Below the pieces are notes generated by a model. It had not been told where the DNA came from. It saw only the letters and a program-made list of their open reading frames with translations, and did no database searches. Positions 1-8,090 of a DNA stretch of 39,154 nucleotides are shown piece after piece. The DNA comes from Lachnospiraceae bacterium (GTDB lineage Bacteria; Bacillota; Clostridia; Lachnospirales; Lachnospiraceae): contig JAFLTB010000022.1 in assembly GCA_022510605.1 (NCBI GenBank), positions 1 to 39,154 of the forward strand. The letters are read 5' to 3'. The position numbers were made by a program, and so were the translations under genes. The first letter of the stretch is position 1; the number at the start of each line of letters is the position of its first letter.

Positions 1-171
1 CAAGTCTGCCTGACTTCGCCCACGCTCCTGCTTTTTTATTTGTAGATACTTTTGAATATTAAGCAAGAGTGTTAGACGTATCAGATAAAAAATATCAGAC
101 AATAGATTCCACTTGCTTACTGAACTTTTGAATTAGTTATAACATTACACAGCTCGGATTGCAAGTATTTT
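1..171. other. Gene-free left edge
   Basis: I see no supported gene here. The stretch holds a minus-strand promoter (136-164, listed separately) that reads out of the window to the left. It also holds a short direct repeat of TATCAGA (about 80-86 and 94-100) separated by an A-run, which could be an operator for the outgoing transcript but is too short to claim. The gene served by the promoter would start beyond base 1. Confidence 0.4.
136..164 (-). promoter_or_regulatory. Sigma-A-type promoter reading left out of the window
   Basis: On the minus strand TTGCAA (159-164) is followed after exactly 17 bases by TATAAC (136-141). That is 4/6 and 5/6 against TTGACA and TATAAT. It lies beyond the terminator hairpin at 221-268, so it most likely starts the next transcription unit, outside the window. 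Confidence 0.5.
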
Positions 172-606
172 TTATAAAAGGGATATCATAAAAAACCCAG
201 TCTGACACCTGCTGAGTTGAAAAAGAGAGGCAAAACTCACATTATAATGCATGTTTTGCCCCTCTTTTGCAACATCAGCAACCAGACCATTAAAATTACT
301 TTTATAGTCCGTTAAATCATCATTGAAAAACTGAATTACCTCTTTTTTAAATACACAATAGCCTATTTCAAACTAATGTGGTGCTCCTGTAGTAAACTTC
401 CGGATAATTGCCAAAAGAAAATGCTCTCCATGATAAGAAATGCATTCACAACTATATTCGCCCTTCAATAAACTCTTCAATAATTGCTCTTTTTTCGCAA
501 GATTCCTCTATCGCTGCATTTACCGCAGGAATGATATCTTCCTTTTTTCTACCTTACATATCCCACGGCTCCCAGAGCGGTCCGTTGGTTTGATAATAAT
601 AGGCAT
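172..606 (-). pseudogene. Decayed ATP-grasp ligase fragment
   Basis: Translating the minus strand from the ATG at 606 gives MPIIIKPTDRSGSRGICKVE. After a shift in an A-run near 545 it continues EDIIPAVNAAIEE and IIEEFIEG. After a second shift near 450 it continues EYSCECISYHGEHF, LLAI and KFTTGAPH, then a TAG stop, then FEIGYC. The series KP-x-D-x-S-G-S-R-G, EEFIEG and FTTG-x-PH in this order is the signature of ATP-grasp carboxylate-amine ligases. The N-terminal half is missing and the fragment starts only about 20 bases after the LuxC stop. The third frame stays open to a TAA at 172 with sequence I do not recognise, so the far end may belong to something else. At least two frameshifts and one stop make it non-functional. 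Confidence 0.6.
221..268 (-). terminator. Long hairpin, probable end of the island transcript
   Basis: Bases 221-236 and 253-268 pair as a 16-bp stem with a single A/C mismatch (228/261) around a 16-base loop. On the minus strand the stem is followed by a T-run (complement of the A-run at 220-224). On the plus strand it also ends in T-residues, so it may work in both directions. It is the first convincing intrinsic terminator downstream of the leftmost LuxC gene. Confidence 0.6.
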
Positions 607-627
607 CCTCATTTTAAAAAGTGCCTC

Positions 628-1881
628 TTATTCCCCCGCCAAATTAAAGCATACTACTCTTGTAAGCGCTTGTATCAATTGATATCCGTCCCACAGAAAA
701 TCAAAATCCATCGTATGACCGATCGATACTACTCTATCCACTCCTTTAATTCCACTTCTGACAAGTGGTTCCAGCATTTTCGCATTCCCTAGCATACCTA
801 TTGTCTGACATTTTTTGTCATTACACAGAACTTTTAACTCCATAATATTTCTGCAATCATATTCAAAAAAGAATCCACAATTATCCATATAATTCATAAG
901 TGTGCTGTCTATTTTTTTTACTGATACCCTTATCATCAGATTATCATCATGCTCCTCTACATGAGCACCATACTTATTCATACTATCATCAACACTACTA
1001 GAAGGTTCGGATTCCATACTGGCAGATAATAGCGCACTTGTCAATTTATTTACTCCCTGTATGTCTTGAAATAAATATTTTTCTTTTACAACTTCATATA
1101 ATTTATTCCAAAATATTTCTTTTGCCTCCTCTTTCTTATCTCCCGTCCAAATAACTACTCTGGGACTCGTACACGCATTTTGATCGGAAAAATATGTATC
1201 ATTATAGAAATCGAACGCTACTCCCATCTTATCTTCTATCTCCATGTACGCATCCGAATCAATCAATGCAATTGAATACCTGTCTGCAAATGTAATCTCA
1301 GTGCTTCTTGGCGGCAATGATGATTTTCTCACTTCTTCAATAGTTCTATCACCACCCCAGATAATACGTGTGTCAGCTATCAGACTTAGTTCATCATTTA
1401 CATCTTTATTATGCTCATACCGTATTAATGCGATATAAGGCTTCATCTCTTTATATCTTTCCAATGTGACTCTGATTGCATCCGCTATAATCTCAACCTG
1501 CGGGAAATCCTTAGACGGAACACGTACTATATTCGCATTGCCTGTCAACAATCCACTTACAAGGCTATATGCAAAATTCACAGGTACATTAGACGGTGCG
1601 ATATGAAAAGCAATTCCTCTACCAAGATGAAAATTTTTATCTTCGAAAGCATATCTATCTTCAAGCTGAGCAATCGACGCCTTTCTTATCCAAAACGCGA
1701 ACGTTATGACATCTGAATGCTGTTTACTCCTTGAGTCTTTCATCAGTACCTTTGATACATCAGATAAATACTTTTTCACATCATCAGCGAATGGAACTTT
1801 TAATGGTAAATCTGGCATTGACTCAATAATATCAGCGCTTCCTACAAGATAATCTATTTTTTCTAATATTTCCCTACTCAT
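628..1881 (-). CDS. LuxC-like acyl reductase (LuxC-1)
   Basis: 417-residue member of the LuxC family, which reduces an enzyme-bound acyl group to the aldehyde with NADPH. The nucleotide-binding stretch GRGIAFHIAPSNVPVNF (about 87-103) and the active-site cysteine in DQNAC (Cys237) are intact. The start at 1881 is chosen because its ATG overlaps the LuxE-1 stop as ATGA and has GGAGAGG about six bases upstream; the longer reading from 1911 lies inside luxE. It is the last gene of the sub-operon Fe-ADH, NeuD-like, ACP, LuxE, LuxC. No LuxA, LuxB or LuxD is present, so the aldehyde is not luciferase fuel. The nearby alcohol dehydrogenase suggests it is reduced on to an alcohol (inference). A paralogue, LuxC-2, lies at 20067-21884. 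Confidence 0.9.
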   Translation of the reverse strand: MSREILEKIDYLVGSADIIESMPDLPLKVPFADDVKKYLSDVSKVLMKDSRSKQHSDVITFAFWIRKASIAQLEDRYAFEDKNFHLGRGIAFHIAPSNVPVNFAYSLVSGLLTGNANIVRVPSKDFPQVEIIADAIRVTLERYKEMKPYIALIRYEHNKDVNDELSLIADTRIIWGGDRTIEEVRKSSLPPRSTEITFADRYSIALIDSDAYMEIEDKMGVAFDFYNDTYFSDQNACTSPRVVIWTGDKKEEAKEIFWNKLYEVVKEKYLFQDIQGVNKLTSALLSASMESEPSSSVDDSMNKYGAHVEEHDDNLMIRVSVKKIDSTLMNYMDNCGFFFEYDCRNIMELKVLCNDKKCQTIGMLGNAKMLEPLVRSGIKGVDRVVSIGHTMDFDFLWDGYQLIQALTRVVCFNLAGE

Positions 1882-2969
1882 CTGAACCTCTCCGCATAAG
1901 TATCGCTGCATCCACGTATTTCTGCATCTTTCAACCGTCCTATAATCTTAAAGTACTTACCTTTACGACCACATGAACAGTCATCTATTCCTTCTATTAT
2001 CCCCTCATCCTCAGTTAATAAGCTGTGTCCAGGATACGATTCCGGGATGGTAGAAACGACTTGTATAATTCCTTTTTCCCCGACTTCACACGGTTTGAAG
2101 TCAATAGCGCGACGAGTAATCACGTCAGAGAAAATGCTTGCATGGAGATGACCACACTCGCACTCCATGTATATACAGCCAGTCTGCTCAACCATACCGT
2201 AGTAGTCATAGATTTGCTGCAAACCACAGACATCTTTAAGTCGCTTATGAAACTCATCATGGCTGACCGCTTCTGCCAACAACTTCTTCCATCCACCACC
2301 ATGGATAAGGATGCCATTGGACAAATCAAAAGTCATCCCTTCTTGTTTAAGTCTAATGAGCTCCTTATAGAAATGCTGCCATATCATGAATGTAAATCCG
2401 AAAAGAAGAATTCGTTCACGCTTGTGCCGTTCCAGAAAAGCACATAACACATCCACATCCAGTTTCATTTCATCATCTAATGCGTAAATCTTCTTAGAGC
2501 CAAAAATCGAAAATCCACGAATCCCTGCACCTCTGGCAGAAAACATCGCACGATTTTTTACCACACTTGGACAATCGATAATTATCATCGGCATTCTGGC
2601 ACTTCCTGTGAAATCAGAGACAATTTTTACCATTGTTTTCTGCTGGTTTGCAGATGTTCGCCTATCAAGGTATATTTTGCTCACCGCCTGACCTGTAGTA
2701 CCAGATGACATCATAGTCTTAATGACTTCGTCATCTGGTACTGATCTCAATTCCAACTCTTTAAACAGACTAACCGGCAAAAAAGGTAAATCCTCATATG
2801 AGTTCACTTTATTTTTATTATAATTTATAGCATTCAACATTCTTCTATATGGCAAACATCGCTCATAATGATGTTCCGTTAGTCCTATCAAACGCTTAGT
2901 CAATAATTTTTCTTTCTCCGATGCATTCAAGCTATAAGGAGATATATCAACAATTTCATCGAAAGACAT
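1878..2969 (-). CDS. LuxE-like acyl-protein synthetase (LuxE-1)
   Basis: 363-residue LuxE-family adenylate-forming enzyme. In the Lux system it activates a fatty acid with ATP, holds it on a C-terminal cysteine and passes it to LuxC. The ATP-loop SSGTTGQ sits at 88-94 and the C-terminal cysteine motif EIRGCSDTY has Cys354, matching the acyl-accepting cysteine of the family. The start has a clear GGAGG six bases upstream. It is translationally coupled to LuxC-1 (ATGA overlap) and preceded by ACP-1, so the acyl donor may be an ACP-bound chain rather than a free acid (inference). Its paralogue LuxE-2 at 18976-20061 shares the same motifs, but there the gene order with LuxC is reversed. Confidence 0.9.
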   Translation of the reverse strand: MSFDEIVDISPYSLNASEKEKLLTKRLIGLTEHHYERCLPYRRMLNAINYNKNKVNSYEDLPFLPVSLFKELELRSVPDDEVIKTMMSSGTTGQAVSKIYLDRRTSANQQKTMVKIVSDFTGSARMPMIIIDCPSVVKNRAMFSARGAGIRGFSIFGSKKIYALDDEMKLDVDVLCAFLERHKRERILLFGFTFMIWQHFYKELIRLKQEGMTFDLSNGILIHGGGWKKLLAEAVSHDEFHKRLKDVCGLQQIYDYYGMVEQTGCIYMECECGHLHASIFSDVITRRAIDFKPCEVGEKGIIQVVSTIPESYPGHSLLTEDEGIIEGIDDCSCGRKGKYFKIIGRLKDAEIRGCSDTYAERFR

Positions 2970-3023
2970 GTTTTGCCTCCAATTTTATTTTTCCATTTCA
3001 GCTATTGTGGCATTATTCATGCT

Positions 3024-3263
3024 TTAAAACTCCACCCCATAGTTAGAAGAAAGAATTTCCTTTCCCTTTTCAAATGAACTAAAATCTATGATATCTTCTG
3101 CACTCATTTCAATCTCAAATGCAGTTTCAAGAGCATCTATCAGTCCCATATGACCTACAGAATCCCATGCTTGTATGTCCTGATATTTCAAATCTTGAAG
3201 CTCCTCTTTTTTTATATCAAATGTACTGATGAAAGCATCCGCATATTTTTCATGATTATTCAT
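3024..3263 (-). CDS. Acyl carrier protein ACP-1
   Basis: 79-residue acidic protein with the phosphopantetheine site WDSVGHM, where the serine would carry the prosthetic group. The W-D-S form, instead of the D-S-L of housekeeping AcpP, is shared by most ACPs of this island and is common in polysaccharide-linked ACPs. The ATG at 3263 is preferred over a TTG six bases upstream because AGGAGG lies eight bases before it. It is closest in motif and C-terminus (GHM, then ending VEF) to ACP-2 at 16914-17153, so the two probably arose by duplication. It would hold the acyl group handled by LuxE-1 and LuxC-1. Confidence 0.88.
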   Translation of the reverse strand: MNNHEKYADAFISTFDIKKEELQDLKYQDIQAWDSVGHMGLIDALETAFEIEMSAEDIIDFSSFEKGKEILSSNYGVEF

Positions 3264-3290
3264 AATCAAGCCTCCTTTTCACTTACTTAA

Positions 3291-3959
3291 TTAAAAACTT
3301 TCAACCATAATATCCAAAAGTCTGCGTTTAGATTGCTGCACCCTGCATGCATCAGGCGCTACTATATTATTTTCACCGATAGACTTGGAAAGTACCGCTC
3401 CAGAACCAATAAGGTTATAACTCCCTATTTCCACTCTATCACCTATGATTGCCCCTATTCCAAAATCATTATTGTTAGCAACCTTTATGAAACTTCCTAA
3501 AAAAGTCTTTGGACCAACAAAATTAAAGTCTGCAATTGTCGTTTCTTGCTCAACCATTGAAAATTCACCAAATATATTTGCGTCACCAACCTCTACAAAA
3601 GGATGAAATAAAGCATTTGCCATGACAATATTTCCTCTTCCAAACTTAACTCCATTCGTCTGAGCAGAAGAGTGATAAAAGCTACCAATCTTATAGCCCA
3701 GTTCATCACATCGGTTGAATATTTTCTTTCTAATATCATTCATTTGATGATATCCACAAGTGATAAGCACCGATATATCTGTCATGTCATAAATATCATT
3801 AAGGCTGTCAAAGTCTACCACCGGAAGTCCATCAAATTCCTTTTCCTTGAGATATTCCTTTTCAACCGTATATGCGAGAATCTCATCATTTGTATCATCT
3901 TCAATATACCAGCGAATCAATCTCGAATAGACGCTTGTCCCAAAAAGAATCCTTCTCAT
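3291..3959 (-). CDS. NeuD/PglD-like hexapeptide acyltransferase with a changed active site
   Basis: 222 residues with the two-part layout of the NeuD/PglD sugar acyltransferases: an N-terminal Rossmann-like domain (about 1-85) and a left-handed beta-helix of hexapeptide repeats (about 100-210). In PglD-type enzymes a histidine in a V-x-H-D/E stretch acts as the base. Here the matching stretch reads VEQET, with Gln138 in its place, so either another residue serves or the protein is not a conventional acetyltransferase. The ATG at 3959 has AGGAGG nine bases upstream; an upstream GTG overlaps the Fe-ADH stop. It lies between Fe-ADH and ACP-1, which suggests a role in placing an acyl group on a sugar. 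Confidence 0.75.
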   Translation of the reverse strand: MRRILFGTSVYSRLIRWYIEDDTNDEILAYTVEKEYLKEKEFDGLPVVDFDSLNDIYDMTDISVLITCGYHQMNDIRKKIFNRCDELGYKIGSFYHSSAQTNGVKFGRGNIVMANALFHPFVEVGDANIFGEFSMVEQETTIADFNFVGPKTFLGSFIKVANNNDFGIGAIIGDRVEIGSYNLIGSGAVLSKSIGENNIVAPDACRVQQSKRRLLDIMVESF

Positions 3960-3973
3960 CACACCCAACCTCC

Positions 3974-5137
3974 TCACATACTCATGCGTAAAATATGCAA
4001 AACATCTTCTTTATCCAGCTTAACAAAAGCATTCGAAAGCCCGCCGTTGACAACAGCATTTCCAGCCATCTCCTCAAATAAATCTTCCGTTTCAATTCCG
4101 ACTTCTGACAAACTGGAAGGAAGGTATAAAGACTTCAAAAATCCCTCAAATGCCTCTATCCCTTTTTCTGCAGCACATCTATCATCGTTCTCTATAATAT
4201 TCCATACGTTCCTGGCAAAAGCCGAATACTGCGGGAGTGTATCATCATTCAGTGTATATTTCATCCAGTTAGGCATGAGGATTGCAAGTCCATCACCATG
4301 TGTAATGTCATAATATGCACCTAACTCATGCTCTATTCCATGACAAGGAAAGACTACTTTTCCGCGCCCCCAGCGAATCGTCCCGTTTGCAGCCTGGGTG
4401 CCAGCCCACATTATATTGGCCCGTGCCTCATAATTTTCCGGTTCTTCCATCAAAATCGATCCGTAGTGAACACAGGTTATCATAATCGCCTCGGCAATTC
4501 GATCTGACAGATACGCTCCCATAGTTTCATTAAAATACATTTCCATGGCATGTGAGAATATGTCAGCTATTCCCGCTGATGTCTGTTTTTGAGGCAATGT
4601 ATACAGATAAGTCGGATCACATATTGACACCCTGGGATAAAACGGAATAGCACCAATAGCTAATTTTCGATGAAACAAGTTGTTAGATATCACGGCGCTG
4701 CGAGCCATCTCGGACCCTGAAGCAGCCAACGTCAGAATAGTTACAATCGGCAGGCCATCTTTTATTAGTCTCTGATTTTCCATAATATCCCATGGATCAC
4801 CGTCATAACTAACTGAAACAGCTATTACTTTGGCAGCATCTATAACACTGCCACCACCACAAGCTACAATAGCGTCAATATTATTAGCACGACACAGTCT
4901 TACCCCTTCCCTTACTGATTCTATTTCAGGATTCGGTTGGATATCTGAAAGTTCTGTTATTTCATAATCTGAAAGTAATGATTTAACCTTGTCATATATG
5001 CCGATTTTCTTTATGCTCCCTCCACCATATACAAATAATAACCTTTTCCCGAGTCCCTCTATTGCAGATGGCAGGTTATCAATCTGATTCTTTCCAAAAA
5101 GCAAATTTGTAGGTATGTTCCATTGGAAATTATCCAT
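3974..5137 (-). CDS. Iron-dependent alcohol dehydrogenase (BDH/YqhD type)
   Basis: 387-residue group III alcohol dehydrogenase, a family that interconverts aldehydes and alcohols with NAD(P)H. The dinucleotide motif GGGSVIDAAK is at 94-103. The four metal ligands expected from YqhD are all present: Asp192, His196, His266 and His280. It is the first gene after the internal sigma-A promoter at 5187-5215, with GGAGAAAC just before the ATG. It shares its transcript with LuxE-1 and LuxC-1, so reduction of a LuxC-made aldehyde to an alcohol is the obvious reading (inference). The opposite direction is also possible. Confidence 0.88.
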   Translation of the reverse strand: MDNFQWNIPTNLLFGKNQIDNLPSAIEGLGKRLLFVYGGGSIKKIGIYDKVKSLLSDYEITELSDIQPNPEIESVREGVRLCRANNIDAIVACGGGSVIDAAKVIAVSVSYDGDPWDIMENQRLIKDGLPIVTILTLAASGSEMARSAVISNNLFHRKLAIGAIPFYPRVSICDPTYLYTLPQKQTSAGIADIFSHAMEMYFNETMGAYLSDRIAEAIMITCVHYGSILMEEPENYEARANIMWAGTQAANGTIRWGRGKVVFPCHGIEHELGAYYDITHGDGLAILMPNWMKYTLNDDTLPQYSAFARNVWNIIENDDRCAAEKGIEAFEGFLKSLYLPSSLSEVGIETEDLFEEMAGNAVVNGGLSNAFVKLDKEDVLHILRMSM

Positions 5138-5186
5138 TGTGTTTCTCCTGATAATAATGTTTTTCTTCTTTAATATATACGGCTAT

Positions 5187-5215
5187 ATTATATGCGATTC
5201 CATCTGAAAAATCAA
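5187..5215 (-). promoter_or_regulatory. Internal sigma-A promoter before the alcohol dehydrogenase
   Basis: On the minus strand TTGATT (5210-5215) and a perfect TATAAT (5187-5192) are separated by exactly 17 bases. They sit in the 103-base gap between the WbqC-like gene and the alcohol dehydrogenase, the widest gap inside the island. It would let the Fe-ADH, NeuD-like, ACP, LuxE and LuxC genes be expressed independently of the far-upstream promoter. Confidence 0.7.
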
Positions 5216-5240
5216 GATTTCTTTTTCTAAATGTCTGTTA

Positions 5241-5948
5241 TCATATTTCAAAACTTTTCATATATTTTTTTGCATCAGGTCCTTCATTAAATATCAAATC
5301 TATGATCGACACTCCGTGTTCAAAAGTTTTCCCCAATTGAGTGTACTGTGGATATCCGGAATAATCCATCCATTCCAGTGTGATTCCTGCGTCTTCAAAC
5401 AATTTATCTACAATATAGTCCTTTGCAGCTGGTCCCGACAGATAATAATCCCCCTTTGCTTCCCTCACTAATTCCACCAGTCTTTCTGTTTTCCCATCCA
5501 CAAGATGATAATCCGAACTCCATGTTATTTTTGTTTCAATCCCAAGTATAGAGCAGATTTCCTTTATAAAACAAAAATTAATTTGACTCAAAAATTCTTT
5601 CTCTTTACAGATTTCATATACCTTCCGGATACGCCCACTGTACTCGGAAAAATATTTGGCCTTGGCGTAATTGTATTGAATACTTTTCCAATGCCTGTCC
5701 GCCCATGTGGCATCTGCCACTTTGGTTTCATTAATCTTCTGAAAAAATTTGCCTTTGCTATCCACAGGTATACTAAGCCACAATAATCCATCCTTTGTCA
5801 CTATTTTATTCCTATTTCTCCAATCACGCTTTGTATACTGCATATCATCATATAGAATAAACTCATCAACCATATTTATAATGTCAAAATATCCTTTCCA
5901 TGGAATATAATTTGACTGTAAAATTGCGACTTTTTTCAACCTAACCAT
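5241..5948 (-). CDS. WbqC-like family protein
   Basis: 235 residues with the typical WbqC-family opening VAILQSNYIPWKGYF (about 7-21), followed by D-E-F, D-D-x-Q-Y-T-K-R-D-W-R-N-R and W-x-S-I-P blocks. The family recurs in O-antigen and glycan clusters that also hold 4-amino-4,6-dideoxysugar genes, but its reaction is not established. The ribosome site before the ATG at 5948 is weak (AGAAAGAAG), and a TTG three codons in, where the family similarity starts, is an alternative start. It follows a radical-SAM gene and is the last gene before the internal promoter. Confidence 0.8.
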   Translation of the reverse strand: MVRLKKVAILQSNYIPWKGYFDIINMVDEFILYDDMQYTKRDWRNRNKIVTKDGLLWLSIPVDSKGKFFQKINETKVADATWADRHWKSIQYNYAKAKYFSEYSGRIRKVYEICKEKEFLSQINFCFIKEICSILGIETKITWSSDYHLVDGKTERLVELVREAKGDYYLSGPAAKDYIVDKLFEDAGITLEWMDYSGYPQYTQLGKTFEHGVSIIDLIFNEGPDAKKYMKSFEI

Positions 5949-5971
5949 CTTCTTTCTGTGAACTACGTAAT

Positions 5972-6928
5972 CTATACCATAGGGCTGTCAAATTCATAGG
6001 AACGGTCATACTTTTTCCCTGTAGGATCATAGTGTTCCTCACTGCCTGCCAGCGCCCAACTAGTACACTGCTGACAGAGTTTCGGCAATTCATCAAATCT
6101 GTGCTCCATATGCAATTTTATCATCGATTGCTTTCTTTTCCACACCTCTTGAACAGATTCCTTATTTAGGTCTCCACATGCCAGTGTCGCATCACAGTCG
6201 TCACCACAGACTGTAGCTGTCCCATCCCATGTGACGCCCAACTGACCGATAGCAAGTCCACAGGCAATTCGCTCTTGATTAATATCATGCTTCACTGTCT
6301 TTAAATTTCCTGCCCAGTTCCCCAAAACTCGGACTCCTACACCCACTCCTTTGTCCAGCCAATAATCTACAATCTGTTGGACCTCGTGCTTATTCTCCTC
6401 CATCTCAATAACTTTAATTTCAAAGTAAGGTTTTTTGCCTTCACGTTTCTTCCACTTTTCCGCAAAATTTAAAAGATTGTTATACAACACATCTCGGTCA
6501 CCACCACAACGTATTTTCTCATACACTTCCTTGCTGAAACCATCTACATCCGTACTAAGAAAATCAATACCGGAATCCAAAAGCATATCTGCCATTTCAT
6601 CATCCAGAAGAATTCCATTGGTATTCAAATTCACATTAGTCAATCCCTTTTTCTTAGCATAGTCAATCATAAAGTACAATTTATATCTGGCAAGCAAAGG
6701 TTCGCCTACAAAATCCAGCCAAATTCTAGTACCCGGACTGACTTCTGCTACTTCGTCAATGATTTTGCGATACAGTTTCATGTCCATATACCCTTTTTTT
6801 CTTGTCAGACTGTCATTACAACACATAATGCAATTCAAATTACAGTAAGCTCCCACCTCCACTAGCAGATTCAATGGAAAGTCTCTTGACACAAATTTTT
6901 GTTCTTGTTCTTTTAGATTTTTGATCAT
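5972..6928 (-). CDS. Radical SAM/SPASM protein (rSAM-2)
   Basis: 318 residues with the usual order for this class. The cluster motif CNLNCIMC (Cys29, Cys33, Cys36) is near the N-terminus, a TIM-barrel region follows, and a cysteine-rich SPASM-type C-terminus (about 220-290) contains CGDDC and LCQQC for extra iron-sulfur clusters. The start has AGGAGG seven bases upstream. The substrate cannot be read from sequence. Between the sugar aminotransferase and WbqC, the likeliest role is a radical step on a nucleotide sugar or on an acyl/amino group attached to it. No peptide precursor gene is visible nearby, which argues against a RiPP function. Confidence 0.82.
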   Translation of the reverse strand: MIKNLKEQEQKFVSRDFPLNLLVEVGAYCNLNCIMCCNDSLTRKKGYMDMKLYRKIIDEVAEVSPGTRIWLDFVGEPLLARYKLYFMIDYAKKKGLTNVNLNTNGILLDDEMADMLLDSGIDFLSTDVDGFSKEVYEKIRCGGDRDVLYNNLLNFAEKWKKREGKKPYFEIKVIEMEENKHEVQQIVDYWLDKGVGVGVRVLGNWAGNLKTVKHDINQERIACGLAIGQLGVTWDGTATVCGDDCDATLACGDLNKESVQEVWKRKQSMIKLHMEHRFDELPKLCQQCTSWALAGSEEHYDPTGKKYDRSYEFDSPMV

Positions 6929-6943
6929 TTTTTATCCTCCTTT

Positions 6944-8065
6944 TCATTTACAAAATACAAAATTATTAATCAAATCGGTTACTGCATTCATCTCCTTTTC
7001 CTGCAAACCATAAAACATCGGCAGACGTACCAGTCGCTCGCTTTCTCTTGTCGTATATACATCTTTTTCAGCAAATCTGCCATACTGTTCCCCTGCATGT
7101 GATGAATGGAGTGGAACATAATGAAATACTGCTCCCACACCACCCTCTCGCAGATAAGCGATCAGTTTCTGGCGTTCCTGTAAATTTCCAACCTTTATGT
7201 AAAACATATGTGCATTGTGTATACAGCCATCCGGAATACTCGGTAGTTCTATGGGGAGTTCTGAGAGTCTATCCCGATACTTGTTCCATGTATCCAGACG
7301 ATTCCGGTTAATCTCCTCTGCCCGCTCTAGCTGGGCGTACAGCATTGCCGCATTGATTTCACTCGGGAGATAAGAAGATCCTTGATCGACCCAACTGTAC
7401 TTGTCAATCTCTCCTCTGAAAAACTGTGCTCTGTTTGTTCCCTTCTCGCGAATGATCTCAGCACGCTCTATATACTTCTCATCATTAATTACAAGTGCGC
7501 CGCCTTCTCCCATCGTATAGTTTTTCGTCTCATGGAAGCTGTAGCAGCCAAGATCGCCTATTGTTCCCAAAGCCCTTCCCTTATAAGTTGCCATAACCCC
7601 CTGAGCTGCATCCTCTACTACTGGGAGATTATATGCTTTTGCAATTCTCATGATTTCATCCATTTCACAGGATACGCCGGCATAATGGACGACTACAATT
7701 GCCCTCGTCTTGTCAGTGATTGCCCTTTCGATCAGTCTCTCGTCTATATTCATCGTATCCTGTCGGATATCCACAAATACTACTTTCGCACCTCGCAGCA
7801 CAAAAGCATTTGCCGTCGATACAAAGGTATAGGAGGGCATGATTACCTCGTCTCCCGCTTTGATATTCAAAAGAATGGCAGCCATCTCAAGAGCCGCTGA
7901 ACATGAAGTAGTCAGTAGCACCTTTTTGGCATGGAAACGATTCTCCATCCATTCACTGCATAGTTTTGTATATTTGTCATTTCCGGCAATTTTCCCGGAC
8001 TTCACTGCTTCTTCCATATAGGCAATGGATTCTGGTAGATAGATTGCTCTGTTAAATGGTATCAT
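6944..8065 (-). CDS. wecE: dTDP-4-amino-4,6-dideoxygalactose transaminase
   Basis: 373-residue PLP enzyme of the DegT/DnrJ/EryC1/StrS family, unusually easy to place because long blocks match E. coli WecE (RffA). Examples are GDEVIMPSYTFVSTANAFVL, VVEDAAQGVM, HETKNYT with the PLP lysine at 181, REKGTNR, and the C-terminal AVFHYVPLH-type and SERLVRLP segments. It should aminate dTDP-4-keto-6-deoxyglucose to dTDP-Fuc4N using glutamate. The ATG at 8065 is used because AAGGAG lies nine bases before it; a GTG three codons earlier would be too close. No rmlA or rmlB is in the window, so the substrate must come from genes elsewhere. This is the firmest link of the island to amino-sugar synthesis. 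Confidence 0.92.
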   Translation of the reverse strand: MIPFNRAIYLPESIAYMEEAVKSGKIAGNDKYTKLCSEWMENRFHAKKVLLTTSCSAALEMAAILLNIKAGDEVIMPSYTFVSTANAFVLRGAKVVFVDIRQDTMNIDERLIERAITDKTRAIVVVHYAGVSCEMDEIMRIAKAYNLPVVEDAAQGVMATYKGRALGTIGDLGCYSFHETKNYTMGEGGALVINDEKYIERAEIIREKGTNRAQFFRGEIDKYSWVDQGSSYLPSEINAAMLYAQLERAEEINRNRLDTWNKYRDRLSELPIELPSIPDGCIHNAHMFYIKVGNLQERQKLIAYLREGGVGAVFHYVPLHSSHAGEQYGRFAEKDVYTTRESERLVRLPMFYGLQEKEMNAVTDLINNFVFCK

Positions 8066-8090
8066 TACTTTCACGCTCCTTAGACATCAA

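Noticed and set aside
408-682. Two plus-strand open frames at the left end
   Set aside because: They lie opposite the ATP-grasp remnant and the end of LuxC-1, lack convincing ribosome sites and have no recognisable protein content.
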